The notes beneath the pieces were generated by a model, which was given only the letters and a program-made list of their open reading frames with translations, was not told the origin of the DNA and ran no database searches. A stretch of 64,000 nt of DNA from Aplysia californica (Eukaryota; Mollusca; Gastropoda; Aplysiida; Aplysiidae). The DNA lies in the NCBI RefSeq assembly GCF_000002075.1, contig NW_004797426.1, positions 1,237,825-1,301,824 of the forward strand, in the 5' to 3' direction. The translations under genes were made by a program, and so were the position numbers. Positions 33,547-45,431 of the stretch are shown in pieces; within the stretch, counting starts at the first letter, position 1, and the number at the start of each line of letters is the position of its first letter.

Positions 33547-36500
33547 TCTTACTGTGGATGAGCTAGAAAATATTTGGGAAGTACTAAAAAATACTAGGGA
33601 TGAACTAGAAAATATTAGGATTGAGCTAGAAAAATACTCTTTTAATGAACTACATAACATACTGGGGGGTGAGCTAGAAAATATTGGTATTGAGTTAGAA
33701 AATGTTGCAGATGAGCTAAAAAATATTAGGGAATATTTTGGGTAAGCCAGGAAGTATTGGGGATCGGCTAGAAAAAAAAAAATTGTTTATGAGACTAAAA
33801 AAAAAAAAACTTGGGGAAGAGCTAAAAAGTATAGGGGATATGATTAAAAAATGCTAGGGATGAGCTAATAAAAAAGTTGGAAATGAACTAGAAAATATTT
33901 GGGATGATCTAGAAAATATTTGGGATAAAGCGAAAAATATTAGTGATGAGATTAAAAATACTGTGATTGAGCTAGAAAATAGTGGGGATGAGCTAGAAAA
34001 GGTCAAAATTGAGCAAGAAAACAATGGGGATGAGCTAGAAAATATTAAGTTTTAGCAAGAAAATACTCGGGATGAACTACAAAATACTGAAGATGAGCTA
34101 AAAAATACTGGGGATGAGCTAAAAAATGGGATAAAGTAGACAATATTTGTGATGAGCTAGAAAATACTGGCGATAAGCTGAAAAATGTTAAAATTTAGCT
34201 ATAATATACTGGGGATGAGCTACAAAATACTGAGGATGAGCGAAAAAATAGTGGGGATGAGCTAGAAAATACTGGAGATGATCTAGAAAATATTGAGTGT
34301 TGAGCTAAAAAATACTGGGATGTGCTATAAAATACTGGGGACGAGCTACAAAATATTTGGGATGAGCTACAAAATATTTGGGACGTACTAAAAAATACTA
34401 AGGATGAACTAGAAAATATTAAGATTCAGCTAGAAAAATACTCCGGATGAGCTATAAAATACTGGGGGGTGAGCTAGAAAATATTTGGGTTGAGCTAGAA
34501 AATGTTGGAGATGAGCTAAAAAATATCAGGGAATATTTGGGGTAAGCCAGGAGATATTGGAGATCGGCTAGAAAAAGCTACAAATATTGTTTATGAGATT
34601 TTTTTAAAACCCAACTATTGGGGATGTGATAAAAAATATTGGGGATATGATTAAAAAATACTAGAGATGAGCTTTAACAAAAATTGGAAATGAACTAGAA
34701 AATATTTCGGATGATCTAGAAAATATTTTGAATAACTTATAAAATATTAGGGATGAGCGAGAAAATACTGTCATTGAGCTAGAAAATAGTGGGGATGAGC
34801 TAGAGAATATTATTGTTGAGCTAGAAAATATTGTTGAAGAGATTTTTTTTTAAAATATATTTTGCATGAGCTAAAAATAAAAATATTGATGATGTAATAA
34901 AAAATATTGGGGATGAGCTAAAATGTGTTTGGAATGAACTAAAAAATTACAAATGAGCTAGAAAATAATTGGAATAAATTGAAAAAATATTTGTGATGAG
35001 CGAGAAAATACTGTTGTGGAGTTACAAAGTTCAAGGGATGAAGTAGAAAATAATGTGCATACGCCAAATAATGCTGGGGATGAGCTAGAAAATACTGGGG
35101 ATGATCTAGAAAACAGTGGGGATGATCTAGAAAATATTGAGTGTTGAACTTTAAAGTACTGAGGAAGTGTTATAAAAATACTGAGGATAAGCTACAAAAT
35201 ATTTGGGATGAGCTACGAAATATTTGGGAAGTTCTAAAAAATACTAGGGATGAACTAGAAAATATTAGGATTGAGCTAGAAAAATACTCTTAATGAGAAA
35301 AAAACAAACAAATATTGTTATGAGATTTAAAAAATAAAAAACTATTGGGGATGAGCTAAAAAGTAATGGGGATGTGATTAAATAAACTAGAGATGAACTT
35401 TTTAAAAAAGTTGGATATAAACTAGAAAATATTCGGGATGAACTACAAAATACTGGGGATGAGCTAAAAAAAACACTGGGGATGAGCTAGAAAATATTAG
35501 GTTGGAGCAAGAAAATACTCGGGATGAACTACGAAATACTGAGGATGAGCTAAAAAAAAATACTGGGGAAGAGCTAAAAAATAGTGAGGATAAAGTAGTC
35601 AATATTTGGGATGATCTATAAAATACTGGCGATAAGCTGAAAAAATGTTAAAATTTAGCTGTAATATCCTGGAGATGAGCTAGAAATTACTGAGGATGAA
35701 CTAAAACATAGTGGGGATGAGCAAGAAAATAGAGGAGATGATCTAGAAAATATTGAGTGTTGAGCTAGAAAGTACTGGGGATGAGCTAGAAAATATTTGG
35801 GATGAGCTACGAAATATTTGGGAAGTACTTAAAAAATACTAGGGATCATCTAGAAAATATTAGGGCATATTTGAGCTAGAAAAATAAGATAAATGAGATT
35901 TTTTTTTTAACTAGTGGGGATGAGTTAAAAAGTATTGGGGGTGTGATTAAAAAATACTAGGGATTAGCTATAAAAAAATCGTTGAAAATGAACTAGAAAA
36001 TATTGTGGAAGATCTAAAAAATATTTGGGATAAAGCGAGAAATATTAGTGATGAGATAGAAAATACTGCGATTGAGCTAGAAAATAATGGTGATGAGCTA
36101 GAAAATGTTAAAGTTGAGCAAAAAAAATAATGGGGATGAGCTAGAAAATATTAGGGTTGAGTTAGAAAATACCGGGGATGAGCTAAAAAAAATTAGGTTT
36201 GAGCAAGAAAATACTCGGGATGAACTACAAAATACTGGGGATCAGTTAAAAAATACTGGGGATGAGCTAAAAAAAATAGTGGGGATATAGTAGACAATAT
36301 TTGGGATGAGCTAGAAAATATTGAGTGTTGAGCTAGAAAAATATTAGGATTTAGCTAGAAAAATACTCGGGATGAGCTATAAATACTGGGGGTGAGCTAG
36401 AAAATTCTGGAGATCAGCTAAAAAATATTTGGGAATATTTGGGATATGCCAGGAAATATTGGGGATCAGCTAGAAAAAACAGCAAATAATGTTTAGGATA

Positions 36501-37960
36501 TGAAAAAAAAAATTATTATGGATCCAAAAAAAAATATTGGTGATATGATGAAAACAAAAACACTAGGGATGAACTAAAAAATAGTTGGAAATGAACTAGA
36601 AAATATTGTGGATGATCTGGAAAATATTTGGGATAAAGTGAAAAATATTAGTGATGAGCGAGAAAATACTGTCATTGAGCTAGAAAATATTGGGGATGAG
36701 CTAGAAAATGTTATAGTTGAGCAAAAAATACTGGGGATGAACTAGAAAATACTGTGGTTGAGCTAGAAAATATTGTTGAAGAGATTTTTTAAAAGGTATA
36801 TTTTGCATGCGCTAGAAAATATTGAATACGTAAAAAAAAATATTGGGGAAGAGCTAAAATATGTTTGGAAAGAACTAAAAAATATCAGAAAGGAGCTACA
36901 AAATAATTGGAATAAATTAAAAAATATTTGTGATGAGCTAGAAAATACTGTTGTGAAGCTAAAAAATTCTAGTGATGAACTAAAAAAATAGTGTGTATAC
37001 GCCAAATAATGCTGGGGATGAGCTAGAAAATTCTGGGGATGAGCTAAAAATACGGGGGGAGAGCTAGAAAATGTTAAATTTACCTATAAAATACTGGGAA
37101 TGAGCTAGAAAACAGGGGGGACGATCTAGAAAATGTTGAGTGTTGAGCTATAAAATACTGGGGATGTGTTATAAAATACTTGGGATGAGCTAGAAAATAT
37201 TTGGGAAGTACTAGAAAATACTAGGGATGAACTAGAAAATATTAGGATGGAGCTAGAAAAATACTGGGGGTGAGCTAGAAAATGTTGGAGATGAGCTAAA
37301 ATATATTAGGGCATATTTGGGGTAAGCCAGGAAATATTAGGGATCGGCTAGAAAAAACTACAAATAATATTTATGAGATTTTAAGAAAAATCTATTGGGA
37401 TTTGATTAAAAATATCGGGGATGTGATTTTAAAAAAGAAAAAAAAACCCACTAGGGACGAGCTAAAAAAAAAGTTGGAAATGAACAAGAAAATATTGTGG
37501 ATGATTTAGAAAATATTTTGGATAAAGTGAAAAATATTAGGGATGAGCGAGAAAATACTGTCAATGAGCAAAAAAAAAATACTTGGGATGAGCTAGAAAA
37601 TATTGTTGATGAGATTTTTTTTAAATATTTTTTTTGCATGAGCTAGAAATATTGATGATGTAATTAAAAAATTGGGGATGAGCTAAACTATGTTTAGAAT
37701 GAACTAGAAAATATTAGAAATCAGCTACAAAATAATTGGAAAGAAATGAAAAATATTTATGATGAGCTAAAAAATACTGTTGTGGAGCTACAAAATTCTA
37801 GGGATGAACTATAAAATAGTGTGCATACGCTAAATAATGCTGGGGATGAGCTAGAAAATACTGGAGATGAGCTAAAAATACGGGGGGAGAGCTAGAAAAT
37901 GTTAAATTTACCTATAAAATACTGGGAATGGGCTAGAAAACAGTGGGGGGGGGGGGGGGG

Positions 37961-38060
37961 NNNNNNNNNNNNNNNNNNNNNNNNNNNNNNNNNNNNNNNN
38001 NNNNNNNNNNNNNNNNNNNNNNNNNNNNNNNNNNNNNNNNNNNNNNNNNNNNNNNNNNNN
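37961..38060. other. Assembly gap (100 N)
   Basis: Exactly 100 N flanked by G runs on both sides inside the satellite; the true length is unknown. Confidence 0.98.
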
Positions 38061-40059
38061 GGGGGGGGGGCGATCTAGAAAATATTGAGTGTTGAGCTAT
38101 AAAATACTGGATAAGCCAGAAAATAATGGGGATGGTCTAGAAAGTATTGGCAAATTTTTGGGATCTCGATCTGCTAGACAATGCTGGAAATGATCTAGAA
38201 AATACTGGGGATGAGCCTGAGAATATTTGGGTTGAGCTAAAAAAATGCTCGGGGGTGAGCTAGAAAATATTACAGTTGAGAAAGAAAAGATTAGCTTAAA
38301 ATATTGGGGAATATTTGATGTCAACCTGAAAATATTGGGGATGGGTTAGAGATAAAAAGAAAAGTTGTTTATTAGATTTATTTTTTTTAATAATGGGGAT
38401 GAGCTATAGAATATTAAGGATGTGATGAAAATATTAGGGATGAGCTAGAAAATATTTGGGATGTGGTGAAAAATACTAGTGGTGTGAAAGAAAAGACTGC
38501 GATGTAGCTTTAAAATTTAGTGGGGATCGATGCGCTAGCAAATGTTAAAGTTGAGCTACAAAATACTGGGGATAAACCAGAAAATAATGGGGATCAGCTA
38601 GAAAATGCTGGGGATAATCAAGAAAATATGAGGGTTGAGCTAGAAAATACTGGGGATGAGCTAATATATACTGGGGGATGATCTAGAAAATATTGGGGTA
38701 GGATTCGAAAATGTTGGAGATGAGCTACAAAATATTGAGAAATATTTTGTATAAGTCAGAAAATATAGGGGATGGGCTAGAAATAACAACAAATATGGTT
38801 TTTGAGATTTAAAAAATATTGAGGATAAGCTAAAAAAATATTGGGGATGTGATACAAAATACAAGGTATGAGCTAGAAAATATTGTGGATGATCTATAAA
38901 ATATTTACGAAAATGTGAAAAATATTAATGATGAGCTAGAAAGTACTGTGGTTGAGTTAGAAAAGAGTGGGGATGAGCTAGAAAATGTTAAAATTGAACA
39001 AACAAATACTGGGGATGAACTAGAAAATATTTGGGACGAGCTAAACATTATTGGGATTGGGCTAGAAAATATTAGGTTTGAGCAAGAAAATACTCGGGTG
39101 GAGCTAGAAAATACTGGGGATGATCTAGAAAATATTTGGGATGAGCTACAAAATAGTTGGGATGAGCTAGAAAATACTGGGGATGAGCTAGAACATACTG
39201 GGGATGAGCTATAAAATATTGGGGGTGAGCTAGAACATGTTGGAGATGAGCTAGAAAATACTAGGGAATATTTGGAATAAGCCAGAAAATATTGGGGATG
39301 GTCTAGAAATAACAACAAATATTGTTTATGAGATATAAAACAATATTGGGGTTGGGCAAAAAAAATATTGGGAATGTGATTTTTTAAAAAAAATTAGGGC
39401 TAGAAAATGTTGGGAATGAACTAGAAAATATTGTGGATGATCTAGAAAATATTTGGGATAAAATGAAAAATATTAATGATGGGCTGGAAAATACCGTGAC
39501 TTAGCTAAAAAAAAATACTGGGGATGAGCTAGAAAATGCTAGAGTTGAGCTAGAAAATATTTGGGATGAGCTACAAAATTTTTGGGATGAGCTAGAAAAT
39601 ACTGGGGATGAGCTAGAAAATAATCGGGATGAGCTACAAAATACTGGCGAATATTTTGGATAAGCCAGAAAATATTGGGGATGGGCTAGAAATAACAACA
39701 AATATGTTTATGAGGTTTAAAAAATATTGGGGAATGAGCTAAAAAATATTGGGGATGTGATACAAAATACAAGGGTTGAGCTAGAAAATATTGTGGATGA
39801 TCTATAAAATATTTACGAAAAAATGAAAAATATTAGTGATGAGCTAGAAAGTACTTTGATTAAGTAAGAAAATAGTGGTGATGACCTAGAAAATGTTAAA
39901 AAATTGAGCCCAAAAAAATACTGGGGATGAGCTAGAACATATTTGGGACGAGCTAAACATTATTTAGATTGAGCTACAAAATATTAGGTCTGAGCAAGAA
40001 AATACTCGGGTGGAGCTAGAAAATACTGGGGATGATCTAGAAAATATTTGGAATGAGTT

Positions 40060-40112
40060 AGTAGTAGTATAGGGTTTTACGGCGCTCGCAACTGCTAAGG
40101 TCATATGAGCGC
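40060..40112 (-). repeat. SINE-B tail fragment inside the 21-bp satellite
   Basis: TTTTACGGCGCTCGCAACTG then CTAAGGTCATATGAGCGC (reverse tail) sits between satellite units. Confidence 0.7.
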
Positions 40113-40825
40113 TGGGATGAGCTACAAAATTTGTTGGATGGTCTAAAAAATGCTGGGGATGAACTATAAAATACTGGAGATGATCTAGAAAATATTGAGT
40201 ATTGAGCTAGAAAATACAGGGGGTGCACTTGAAAATAGTGAGGATGAGCTAGAAAATATTAAGGTTGAGCTAGAGCATACTAGGGATGAGCTAGAAAATA
40301 TTAGGGTTGAGCTAGAAAATGTTGGAGATGAGTTAGAAAATACTGGCGAGTATTTTGGATAAGCCAGAGGTTTATGAGGTTTAAAAAAATATTGGGGATG
40401 TGATACAAAATACAAGGGTTGAGCTAGAAAATACTGGGGATGATCTATAAAATACAATGGATGATCTAAAAATACTAGGGTTGAGGTAGAAAATGTTGGA
40501 GATGAGTTAGAAAATACTGGGGAATATTTGGGATGAGCCTGAAAATGTTGGAGATATGCCAAAAAATACTGGCAAATCTTGGGGATCAGCTAGAAATTAC
40601 TTGAACATACTGAGGAATACTGGGGATGAACTAGAATCTACTGGGGATGGAGCTAGAAAATGTTAAGGTTGAGCTATAAAATACTGGGGATGAACTGGAA
40701 AGTACTGTGGATGAACAAGAAAATACTGGGGATGAACTGGAAACTAGTAGGAATGAACTAGAAAGTACTGAGGATCAGCTATAAAATAGTTTGGATGAAC
40801 TAGAAAATGCTTGAGATGAACTAGA

Positions 40826-41128
40826 TTGTTATTGTCGCAGGGAAAAAAACGTATCATTTTCGAAATCGTAGCCAATAACTATTAGTATTAGATGGTTATT
40901 GTCTCCCCCCCCCCCCCCCCCAAAAAAAAAAAACAACAACAACAATAACAACAACAAACAAACTAACAAACTAACAAAAACCAAACCCATCATTTTCAAA
41001 ACCGTAGCTAAGAATTATTAGTATTCGATTGTGTTATAGACCCTGGAAAAAAGACCTATAATTTTCAAAACCGTAGCCAATAATTATTAGTATTAGATTG
41101 TTATTGTCCCAGGAAAGAAAAAAAAACC
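40826..41128 (+). repeat. Right flank repeat of the satellite
   Basis: About four tandem copies of the same unit as at 33446-33546, same orientation, with a poly-C/poly-A expansion at 40904-40935. Confidence 0.78.
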
Positions 41129-41215
41129 TGAACAGGAATTCAGATTCTACCAATAAACTCCATGTGCCCAAAAACTGACGAGCGCCAAATTATGGGACCA
41201 TTTTCCCGACTTTGT
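41127..41215 (+). mobile_element. MITE-4 end fragment
   Basis: It has ACCAATAAACTCCATGTGCC followed by TGACGAGCGCCAAATTATGG; a short terminal piece beside the right edge of the satellite. Confidence 0.5.
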
Positions 41216-41270
41216 GCTGCCCCCTAGCGTACTCTGTGCCTCACCCTTAGGTGGAAAATAAAATACACCC

Positions 41271-41455
41271 TTTTTTAGTTTTAGTTTAGAAAGAGTTTTA
41301 CTTGCAACACAATACGATCATCCAATTGCCGAAGAATAGAAGAGTTACAAGAGAGTAACATAAACAAAGAAGGAGGACAAGAGATAAGGACGATATATGT
41401 TTGATAGGAAAGAAGGAGCAAACCACAGCAGAATACCTGCCTACCACCCACAAAG
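41271..41455 (-). repeat. SINE-A copy
   Basis: Reverse copy: AAGAGTTTTACTTGCAACAC to CCTGCCTACCACCCAC. Confidence 0.72.
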
Positions 41456-41596
41456 TATATCCTCATACATCTTTCACGACAAATAGTTAAAGTGTCTTGT
41501 TGTAGCTCACAGCCGGTAGTGACCTAGCATAGTTCAGAACATACTGTATCACAGGCCTACTGTCTGTATTACAGGTCTACTGTTTGTTTAGTTTTT

Positions 41597-41845
41597 GTAG
41601 TTTGAGTAAGACTTTTATGGCACTTGCAACACAGATAGGTTACGTAAGCGCTAACGATTAGTTTAGTTTTAGTAGAGTTTTTACGGCGCTCGCAACTGCA
41701 TAAGGTCATATGAGCGCCAGCAGACGATTAAAGGAGCTACTAAAGGGTTACATACAGAGAACAGAAGGAGAGATAAGGACAAAAGATGTTTGACAGGAAA
41801 GAAGAAGCGAACATCAGGGCATTCTCCACCCACCCACTAGAAATC
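41597..41845 (-). repeat. Two stacked SINE-A/B hybrid pieces
   Basis: A SINE-A tail piece (41603-41660) is followed by a copy whose tail is SINE-B-like (TTTTTACGGCGCTCGCAACT) and whose body is SINE-A-like (ATGTTTGACAGGAAAGAAGA to CACCCACCCA). Confidence 0.65.
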
Positions 41846-42010
41846 TACAATATACAGACAAGTATACTCAGGTTCATATGAATTCGTTTATTTCCGTATT
41901 TTATCATGCAATGTGTACAGGACTGAAGACATGAGTAAAGAAATATACAAAGCAAACATTATCGAGATTTTTCAAAACTACAAGAACTGACATCATATAG
42001 CAGAACATAC

Positions 42011-42013
<3 letters not shown>

Positions 42014-42083
<70 letters not shown>
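42014..42083 (+). repeat. (AT)n microsatellite
   Basis: About 70 bp of pure AT. Confidence 0.9.
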
Positions 42084-42084
<1 letters not shown>

Positions 42085-42109
42085 ATCCGGTAGACATTTC
42101 GCGACCCCA

Positions 42110-42357
42110 GCGTTACAAGGTTTTATCTGCTCAGTACCTCATTTTGAGAAATCTGACTTTTAAAAATGTAGAGTTTCACAACTAGACAAACTTTTCCAAA
42201 TGTAATTCTTTGAATGTCTTGATAATGACTCCAATAATCTTACCATTTTAATAGAGCAGAGAGAACATTTGATTTCTGACCTCGTGGTCTTAATTACCCC
42301 CCCCCCAAAAAAAAAAGTCAGATAAAACGTTGCAGCTCTAATGTAGCGACAAGATTG
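42110..42357 (+). mobile_element. MITE-5 copy
   Basis: It has TTTTATCTGCTCAGTACCTC, TTTGAATGTCTTGATAATGA, CTGACCTCGTGGTCTTAA and a GTAGCGACAAG end. A poly-C/poly-A stretch interrupts it near 42300. Confidence 0.6.
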
Positions 42358-42418
42358 CGAATTCAGAGAAGTACATGTAGAGAATGAGACATCCTGTAGC
42401 CCCAAGCATGAGAAGAAA

Positions 42419-42665
42419 TGGTCGCTTTTAGGTACAAGTGGGCTAACCCAGATTTCCGGGGGTTTCCAGAAATCTTGACCTACACCAAAAGTGAATATTA
42501 CCCTACCTGTAGGAGAAGTTTGGTTTCATTGGTGTGTATATTTGTTTGGTTATAGAGAAAACTCTCCTTGTCTTTTAAAGAAACTGAACAAGGGGCAAAA
42601 ACATTACCTTCGATATTCTCAAAACAGCATTTTTCGGGATATCCCCCTTGTGCTTAAAAGCGACC
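42419..42665 (+). mobile_element. MITE-3 copy
   Basis: Same ends and interior (TTTCCAGAAATCTTGACCTA, AGAGAAAACTCTCCTTGTC) as 24626-24881, same orientation. Confidence 0.75.
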
Positions 42666-42779
42666 AAATGGTGTAGGTTTGTAGGTCTGGATGAGAATAC
42701 ATACATGTTGTGGGTCTCAAACACAAGACGCAATAAGTAGAACCACTTTGCTTGTCATGGTCATTGGTCACAGTCGAAA

Positions 42780-42990
42780 GGTTTCACACCCCTATCAACA
42801 CTATAAGGTTACATGTATTTAATTAAGAAGAGGCGGGACCTCCGAACTGAACGTTGGTCTCAACCAGGACAGAGCCAGATGGGGTGAGAGCCTTGACAAC
42901 TCCACAAAACGACCCAGCGGGATTCAAACCAGGGTCATTCACTCTATAGTCCAACATGAAACCAACTGAGCTAACACAGAGAGTGGCCTT
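42780..42990 (-). repeat. tRNA-headed SINE-like element
   Basis: The reverse complement holds TTAGCTCAGTTGGTTTCATG (box A) and CTGGTTTGAATCCCGC (box B) at 42920-42985; 42790-42890 resembles 32490-32590 (GAGGCGGG..., GGCAGAGTGGGG). Confidence 0.5.
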
Positions 42991-43821
42991 TGCAGGTCAC
43001 AAGACAGATATAATGATGAGTTGAAGTACTTGAGGACCTGTCGTGACTTCCAGCAAACTAATGACAAGTTCCAGAGATCAGACAGATCCCGTGACTTTCC
43101 TACTGTCAGTCACTTAGCCGTGCCAGAAATCACACTTGAGGAATTCAAGACGATGGTTGATATAATTTAGAATATTATAATTGAGACCACCCCAAAAATG
43201 ACTTGGGATCAACCAACCACTCACATTCGTGAGGCAGCTCAGGGGAGAAAGTTTAAACAGACAGCAAAAATATTGTTCACAAAAATTTTTCCACATCTCT
43301 AGACGAGATTTCTCCAAAACTTGACCAGTCGTGGATTTCCTCATTAAAAATTTGTCCCCCACAGCATCTCCCTAACTATAACTAAACAAAGACGCAACTT
43401 TTCTTTTTGTTTTACTCGATGACTCAGCAAGATATACTTTAGAAAAGATCCCGCAACTTCCTGTCAAAGTACTCTACTCCTACCCCCCTTGAAACATTTC
43501 AAATATTATATATATAAAGATTGTCGCTTCAAAAAAAAACAAAACCCCACAATGATAATGAACAAGCACAACCATTTCGTCTATCCCAGGGCAAGTATGT
43601 CTACAGAAGGACCATAATGTATGTGCAAAGATCACGTTATGTTGTGTCTGGCTGCTTCAACCCGCAGGGGCCTAGCATGACACGGCATCCCAGCATGACA
43701 CGTCATCCCTGCACAAAGACAGAGACCCTCGATAAGACACACGGAAAATAAAATCTAAATATAGATGCTGTTCTTAGGGATCACAGTGAAATTTTTCGCC
43801 AACCCCTGAACTTTTGTTTTT

Positions 43822-43870
43822 GTTTTCGTAGAGGTTTTACGGCGCTCGCAACAACATAAGGACATAACCC
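43822..43870 (-). repeat. SINE-B tail fragment
   Basis: GTAGAGGTTTTACGGCGCTC then GCAACAACATAAGGACAT, in reverse. Confidence 0.6.
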
Positions 43871-44189
43871 CTGAACGTTGACGGTCGATCCGATTAGACT
43901 TCTGTAATTTTTCCACATCAGTTTTTAAAAAATGCAAAAATAACCCAAAATGCAGACACATTTCACTTACTTTCCTCTTGTGGTGGATTGACTTGGACTT
44001 TGACTCGTATGCGGGGCGCCTCAGGGCGGATCTCAGTCTCAGGCTACTCAAGGCCTACCCTGGCCGACTTAAAACTCGGGCGGAACAACTGCCGGAACGG
44101 TTCAGACCGCGAGGCGAATTTTGGGAAATTCTCGCAACGGCAGAAAATCACGGATCCGCAGAAAACTGTGATCCCTGTGGTTTAACTCC

Positions 44190-44375
44190 CCTCTCCACAC
44201 AAACATTTCTTCCAGCTTGGGAATCGACCTCGAAAAGTCTGTGTGTGTCGGCGAAGCTACTAACTCTAACCACTACACCACATACGCCACTCCTAGCACA
44301 CTTCTCCCACGGGGGAGTCGAACCCACGTCATGTGTGAGCAGTAGTGAGGAGTCCCACTGTTCTATTCCAGACGC
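44190..44375 (-). repeat. tRNA-like SINE head(s)
   Basis: The reverse complement has GTGGTTAGAGTTAGTAGC and GGGTTCGACTCCCCCGTGG, box A- and box B-like. The body is not assigned. Confidence 0.4.
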
Positions 44376-44771
44376 TGGTCACAGAAGGATGAGAATGCTA
44401 AATATTGTACAACCAGTTGTTACTTAGAGCAGAGAGACGCTTTCAATTGGCACAGACCAGTAGGAATGAATGAAGTGAATTTCAAAAACATTACAACAGA
44501 AAAGTTTACATACATGAAAACAGCATATATTATGCATACTTAGTTTTCGTAATTTATCAAGACATTTTCCACATTATAATAATGAAAGACTTGTTCTGTC
44601 TTTTTGTTTAAAAAAAAAAAAGGAAAACAAATTGACTGAAATGACTGACTACGAGACACAACAGAAGTCATCAACTTAAAAAAGCAGGACATTGCTCCCC
44701 TCAAAAATGTCAAAGCTCCTCATGCAAAAACCAAATATGGACAAATCAATCTCAATACCAGTACATAACAT

Positions 44772-44945
44772 AACATCTCTGTCATGCACAAGACAAATCA
44801 GTCTCAATACATCTCTGTCATGCACAAGACAAATCAGTCTCAATACATCTCTGTCATGCACAAGACAAATCAGTCTCAATACATCTCTGTCATGCACAAG
44901 AAAAATCAGTCTCAATACATCTCTGTCATGCACAAGACAATCGTC
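44772..44945 (+). repeat. 36-bp minisatellite, about 5 copies
   Basis: The unit ATCTCTGTCATGCACAAGAC then AAATCAGTCTCAATAC repeats with almost no changes (one A for C). Open on both strands because 36 is a multiple of three; no evidence that it is coding. Confidence 0.88.
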
Positions 44946-45149
44946 ATTACAGAGGGCCAGAAAAAAGACCCCCTTACGACAAGAACACAAAATTCAGACT
45001 AGTTTTATCTACAGTAAGCCATTCATTAATCAACAGTACATTCCAGTTCAGACCACGTAAATATCATGTAACGCTCGCAGTGGTGTCATCTACTTCACAA
45101 AGCACTCTACCAATACTTTGTCTGAACCCTTTCAGCTCTGTTCCCTTTC

Positions 45150-45297
45150 ACACTTCGCGGTCACTTGGTGCAATAAAGCGACGGGGTCACCTGGTGCAGT
45201 TCTGTGCCAGGCCCGAGAAGTCTGTTGCAGTCACTCTCCTGGCTGGGTGACCAGATGGGGTATTTTGTACTGCTGGCTGTGTGACTGTAAAGTGTTA
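45150..45297. mobile_element. Diverged second copy of the 59747 element, opposite orientation
   Basis: The order of the modules (ACACTTCGCGGTCAC, CGAGAAGTCTGTTGCAGTC, TATTTTGTACTGCTGGCTGT, GTGACTGTAAAGTGTTA) matches the reverse complement of 59747-59886. Confidence 0.6.
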
Positions 45298-45431
45298 CGC
45301 CTAACTGAAGGACCAGAACGGAGGAGCTCACAAAGATCTTGCTAGATTTACATCACCAAACACTGTATTGTGAATCCTGGGTGCAGAAGTGTAAAGGTAA
45401 CAAATCCTCGGGTCTATAAATGTAAAACTGA

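Larger units (their letters stand above)
33551..40830 (+). repeat. Degenerate 21-bp satellite (GATGAGCTAGAAAATACTGGG), about 7.3 kb
   Basis: Units of 21 bp such as GATGAGCTAGAAAATACTGG, many with 1-3 bp changes and small indels; by length roughly 300 units. Translated, a unit is the heptad DELENTG, so short coiled-coil-like frames appear (up to 99 residues at 38915-39214). Stops and frame changes break them, so it is treated as non-coding. A longer module (AAGCCAGGAAATATTGGGGA then TCGGCTAGAAAAA... GTTTATGAGAT) recurs near 33740, 34540, 36445, 37320, 38310, 38750, 39280 and 39660, giving a loose higher-order pattern. Confidence 0.85.

Noticed and set aside
38915-39214. Coiled-coil protein gene in the satellite
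   Set aside because: The frame is one of many short open patches in a decaying 21-bp repeat with frequent stops; no flanking unique coding sequence.
44676-45060. Small repetitive proteins HDRDVLRLICLV / MHKTNQSQYISV
   Set aside because: Both strands of a 36-bp minisatellite; no other gene evidence.
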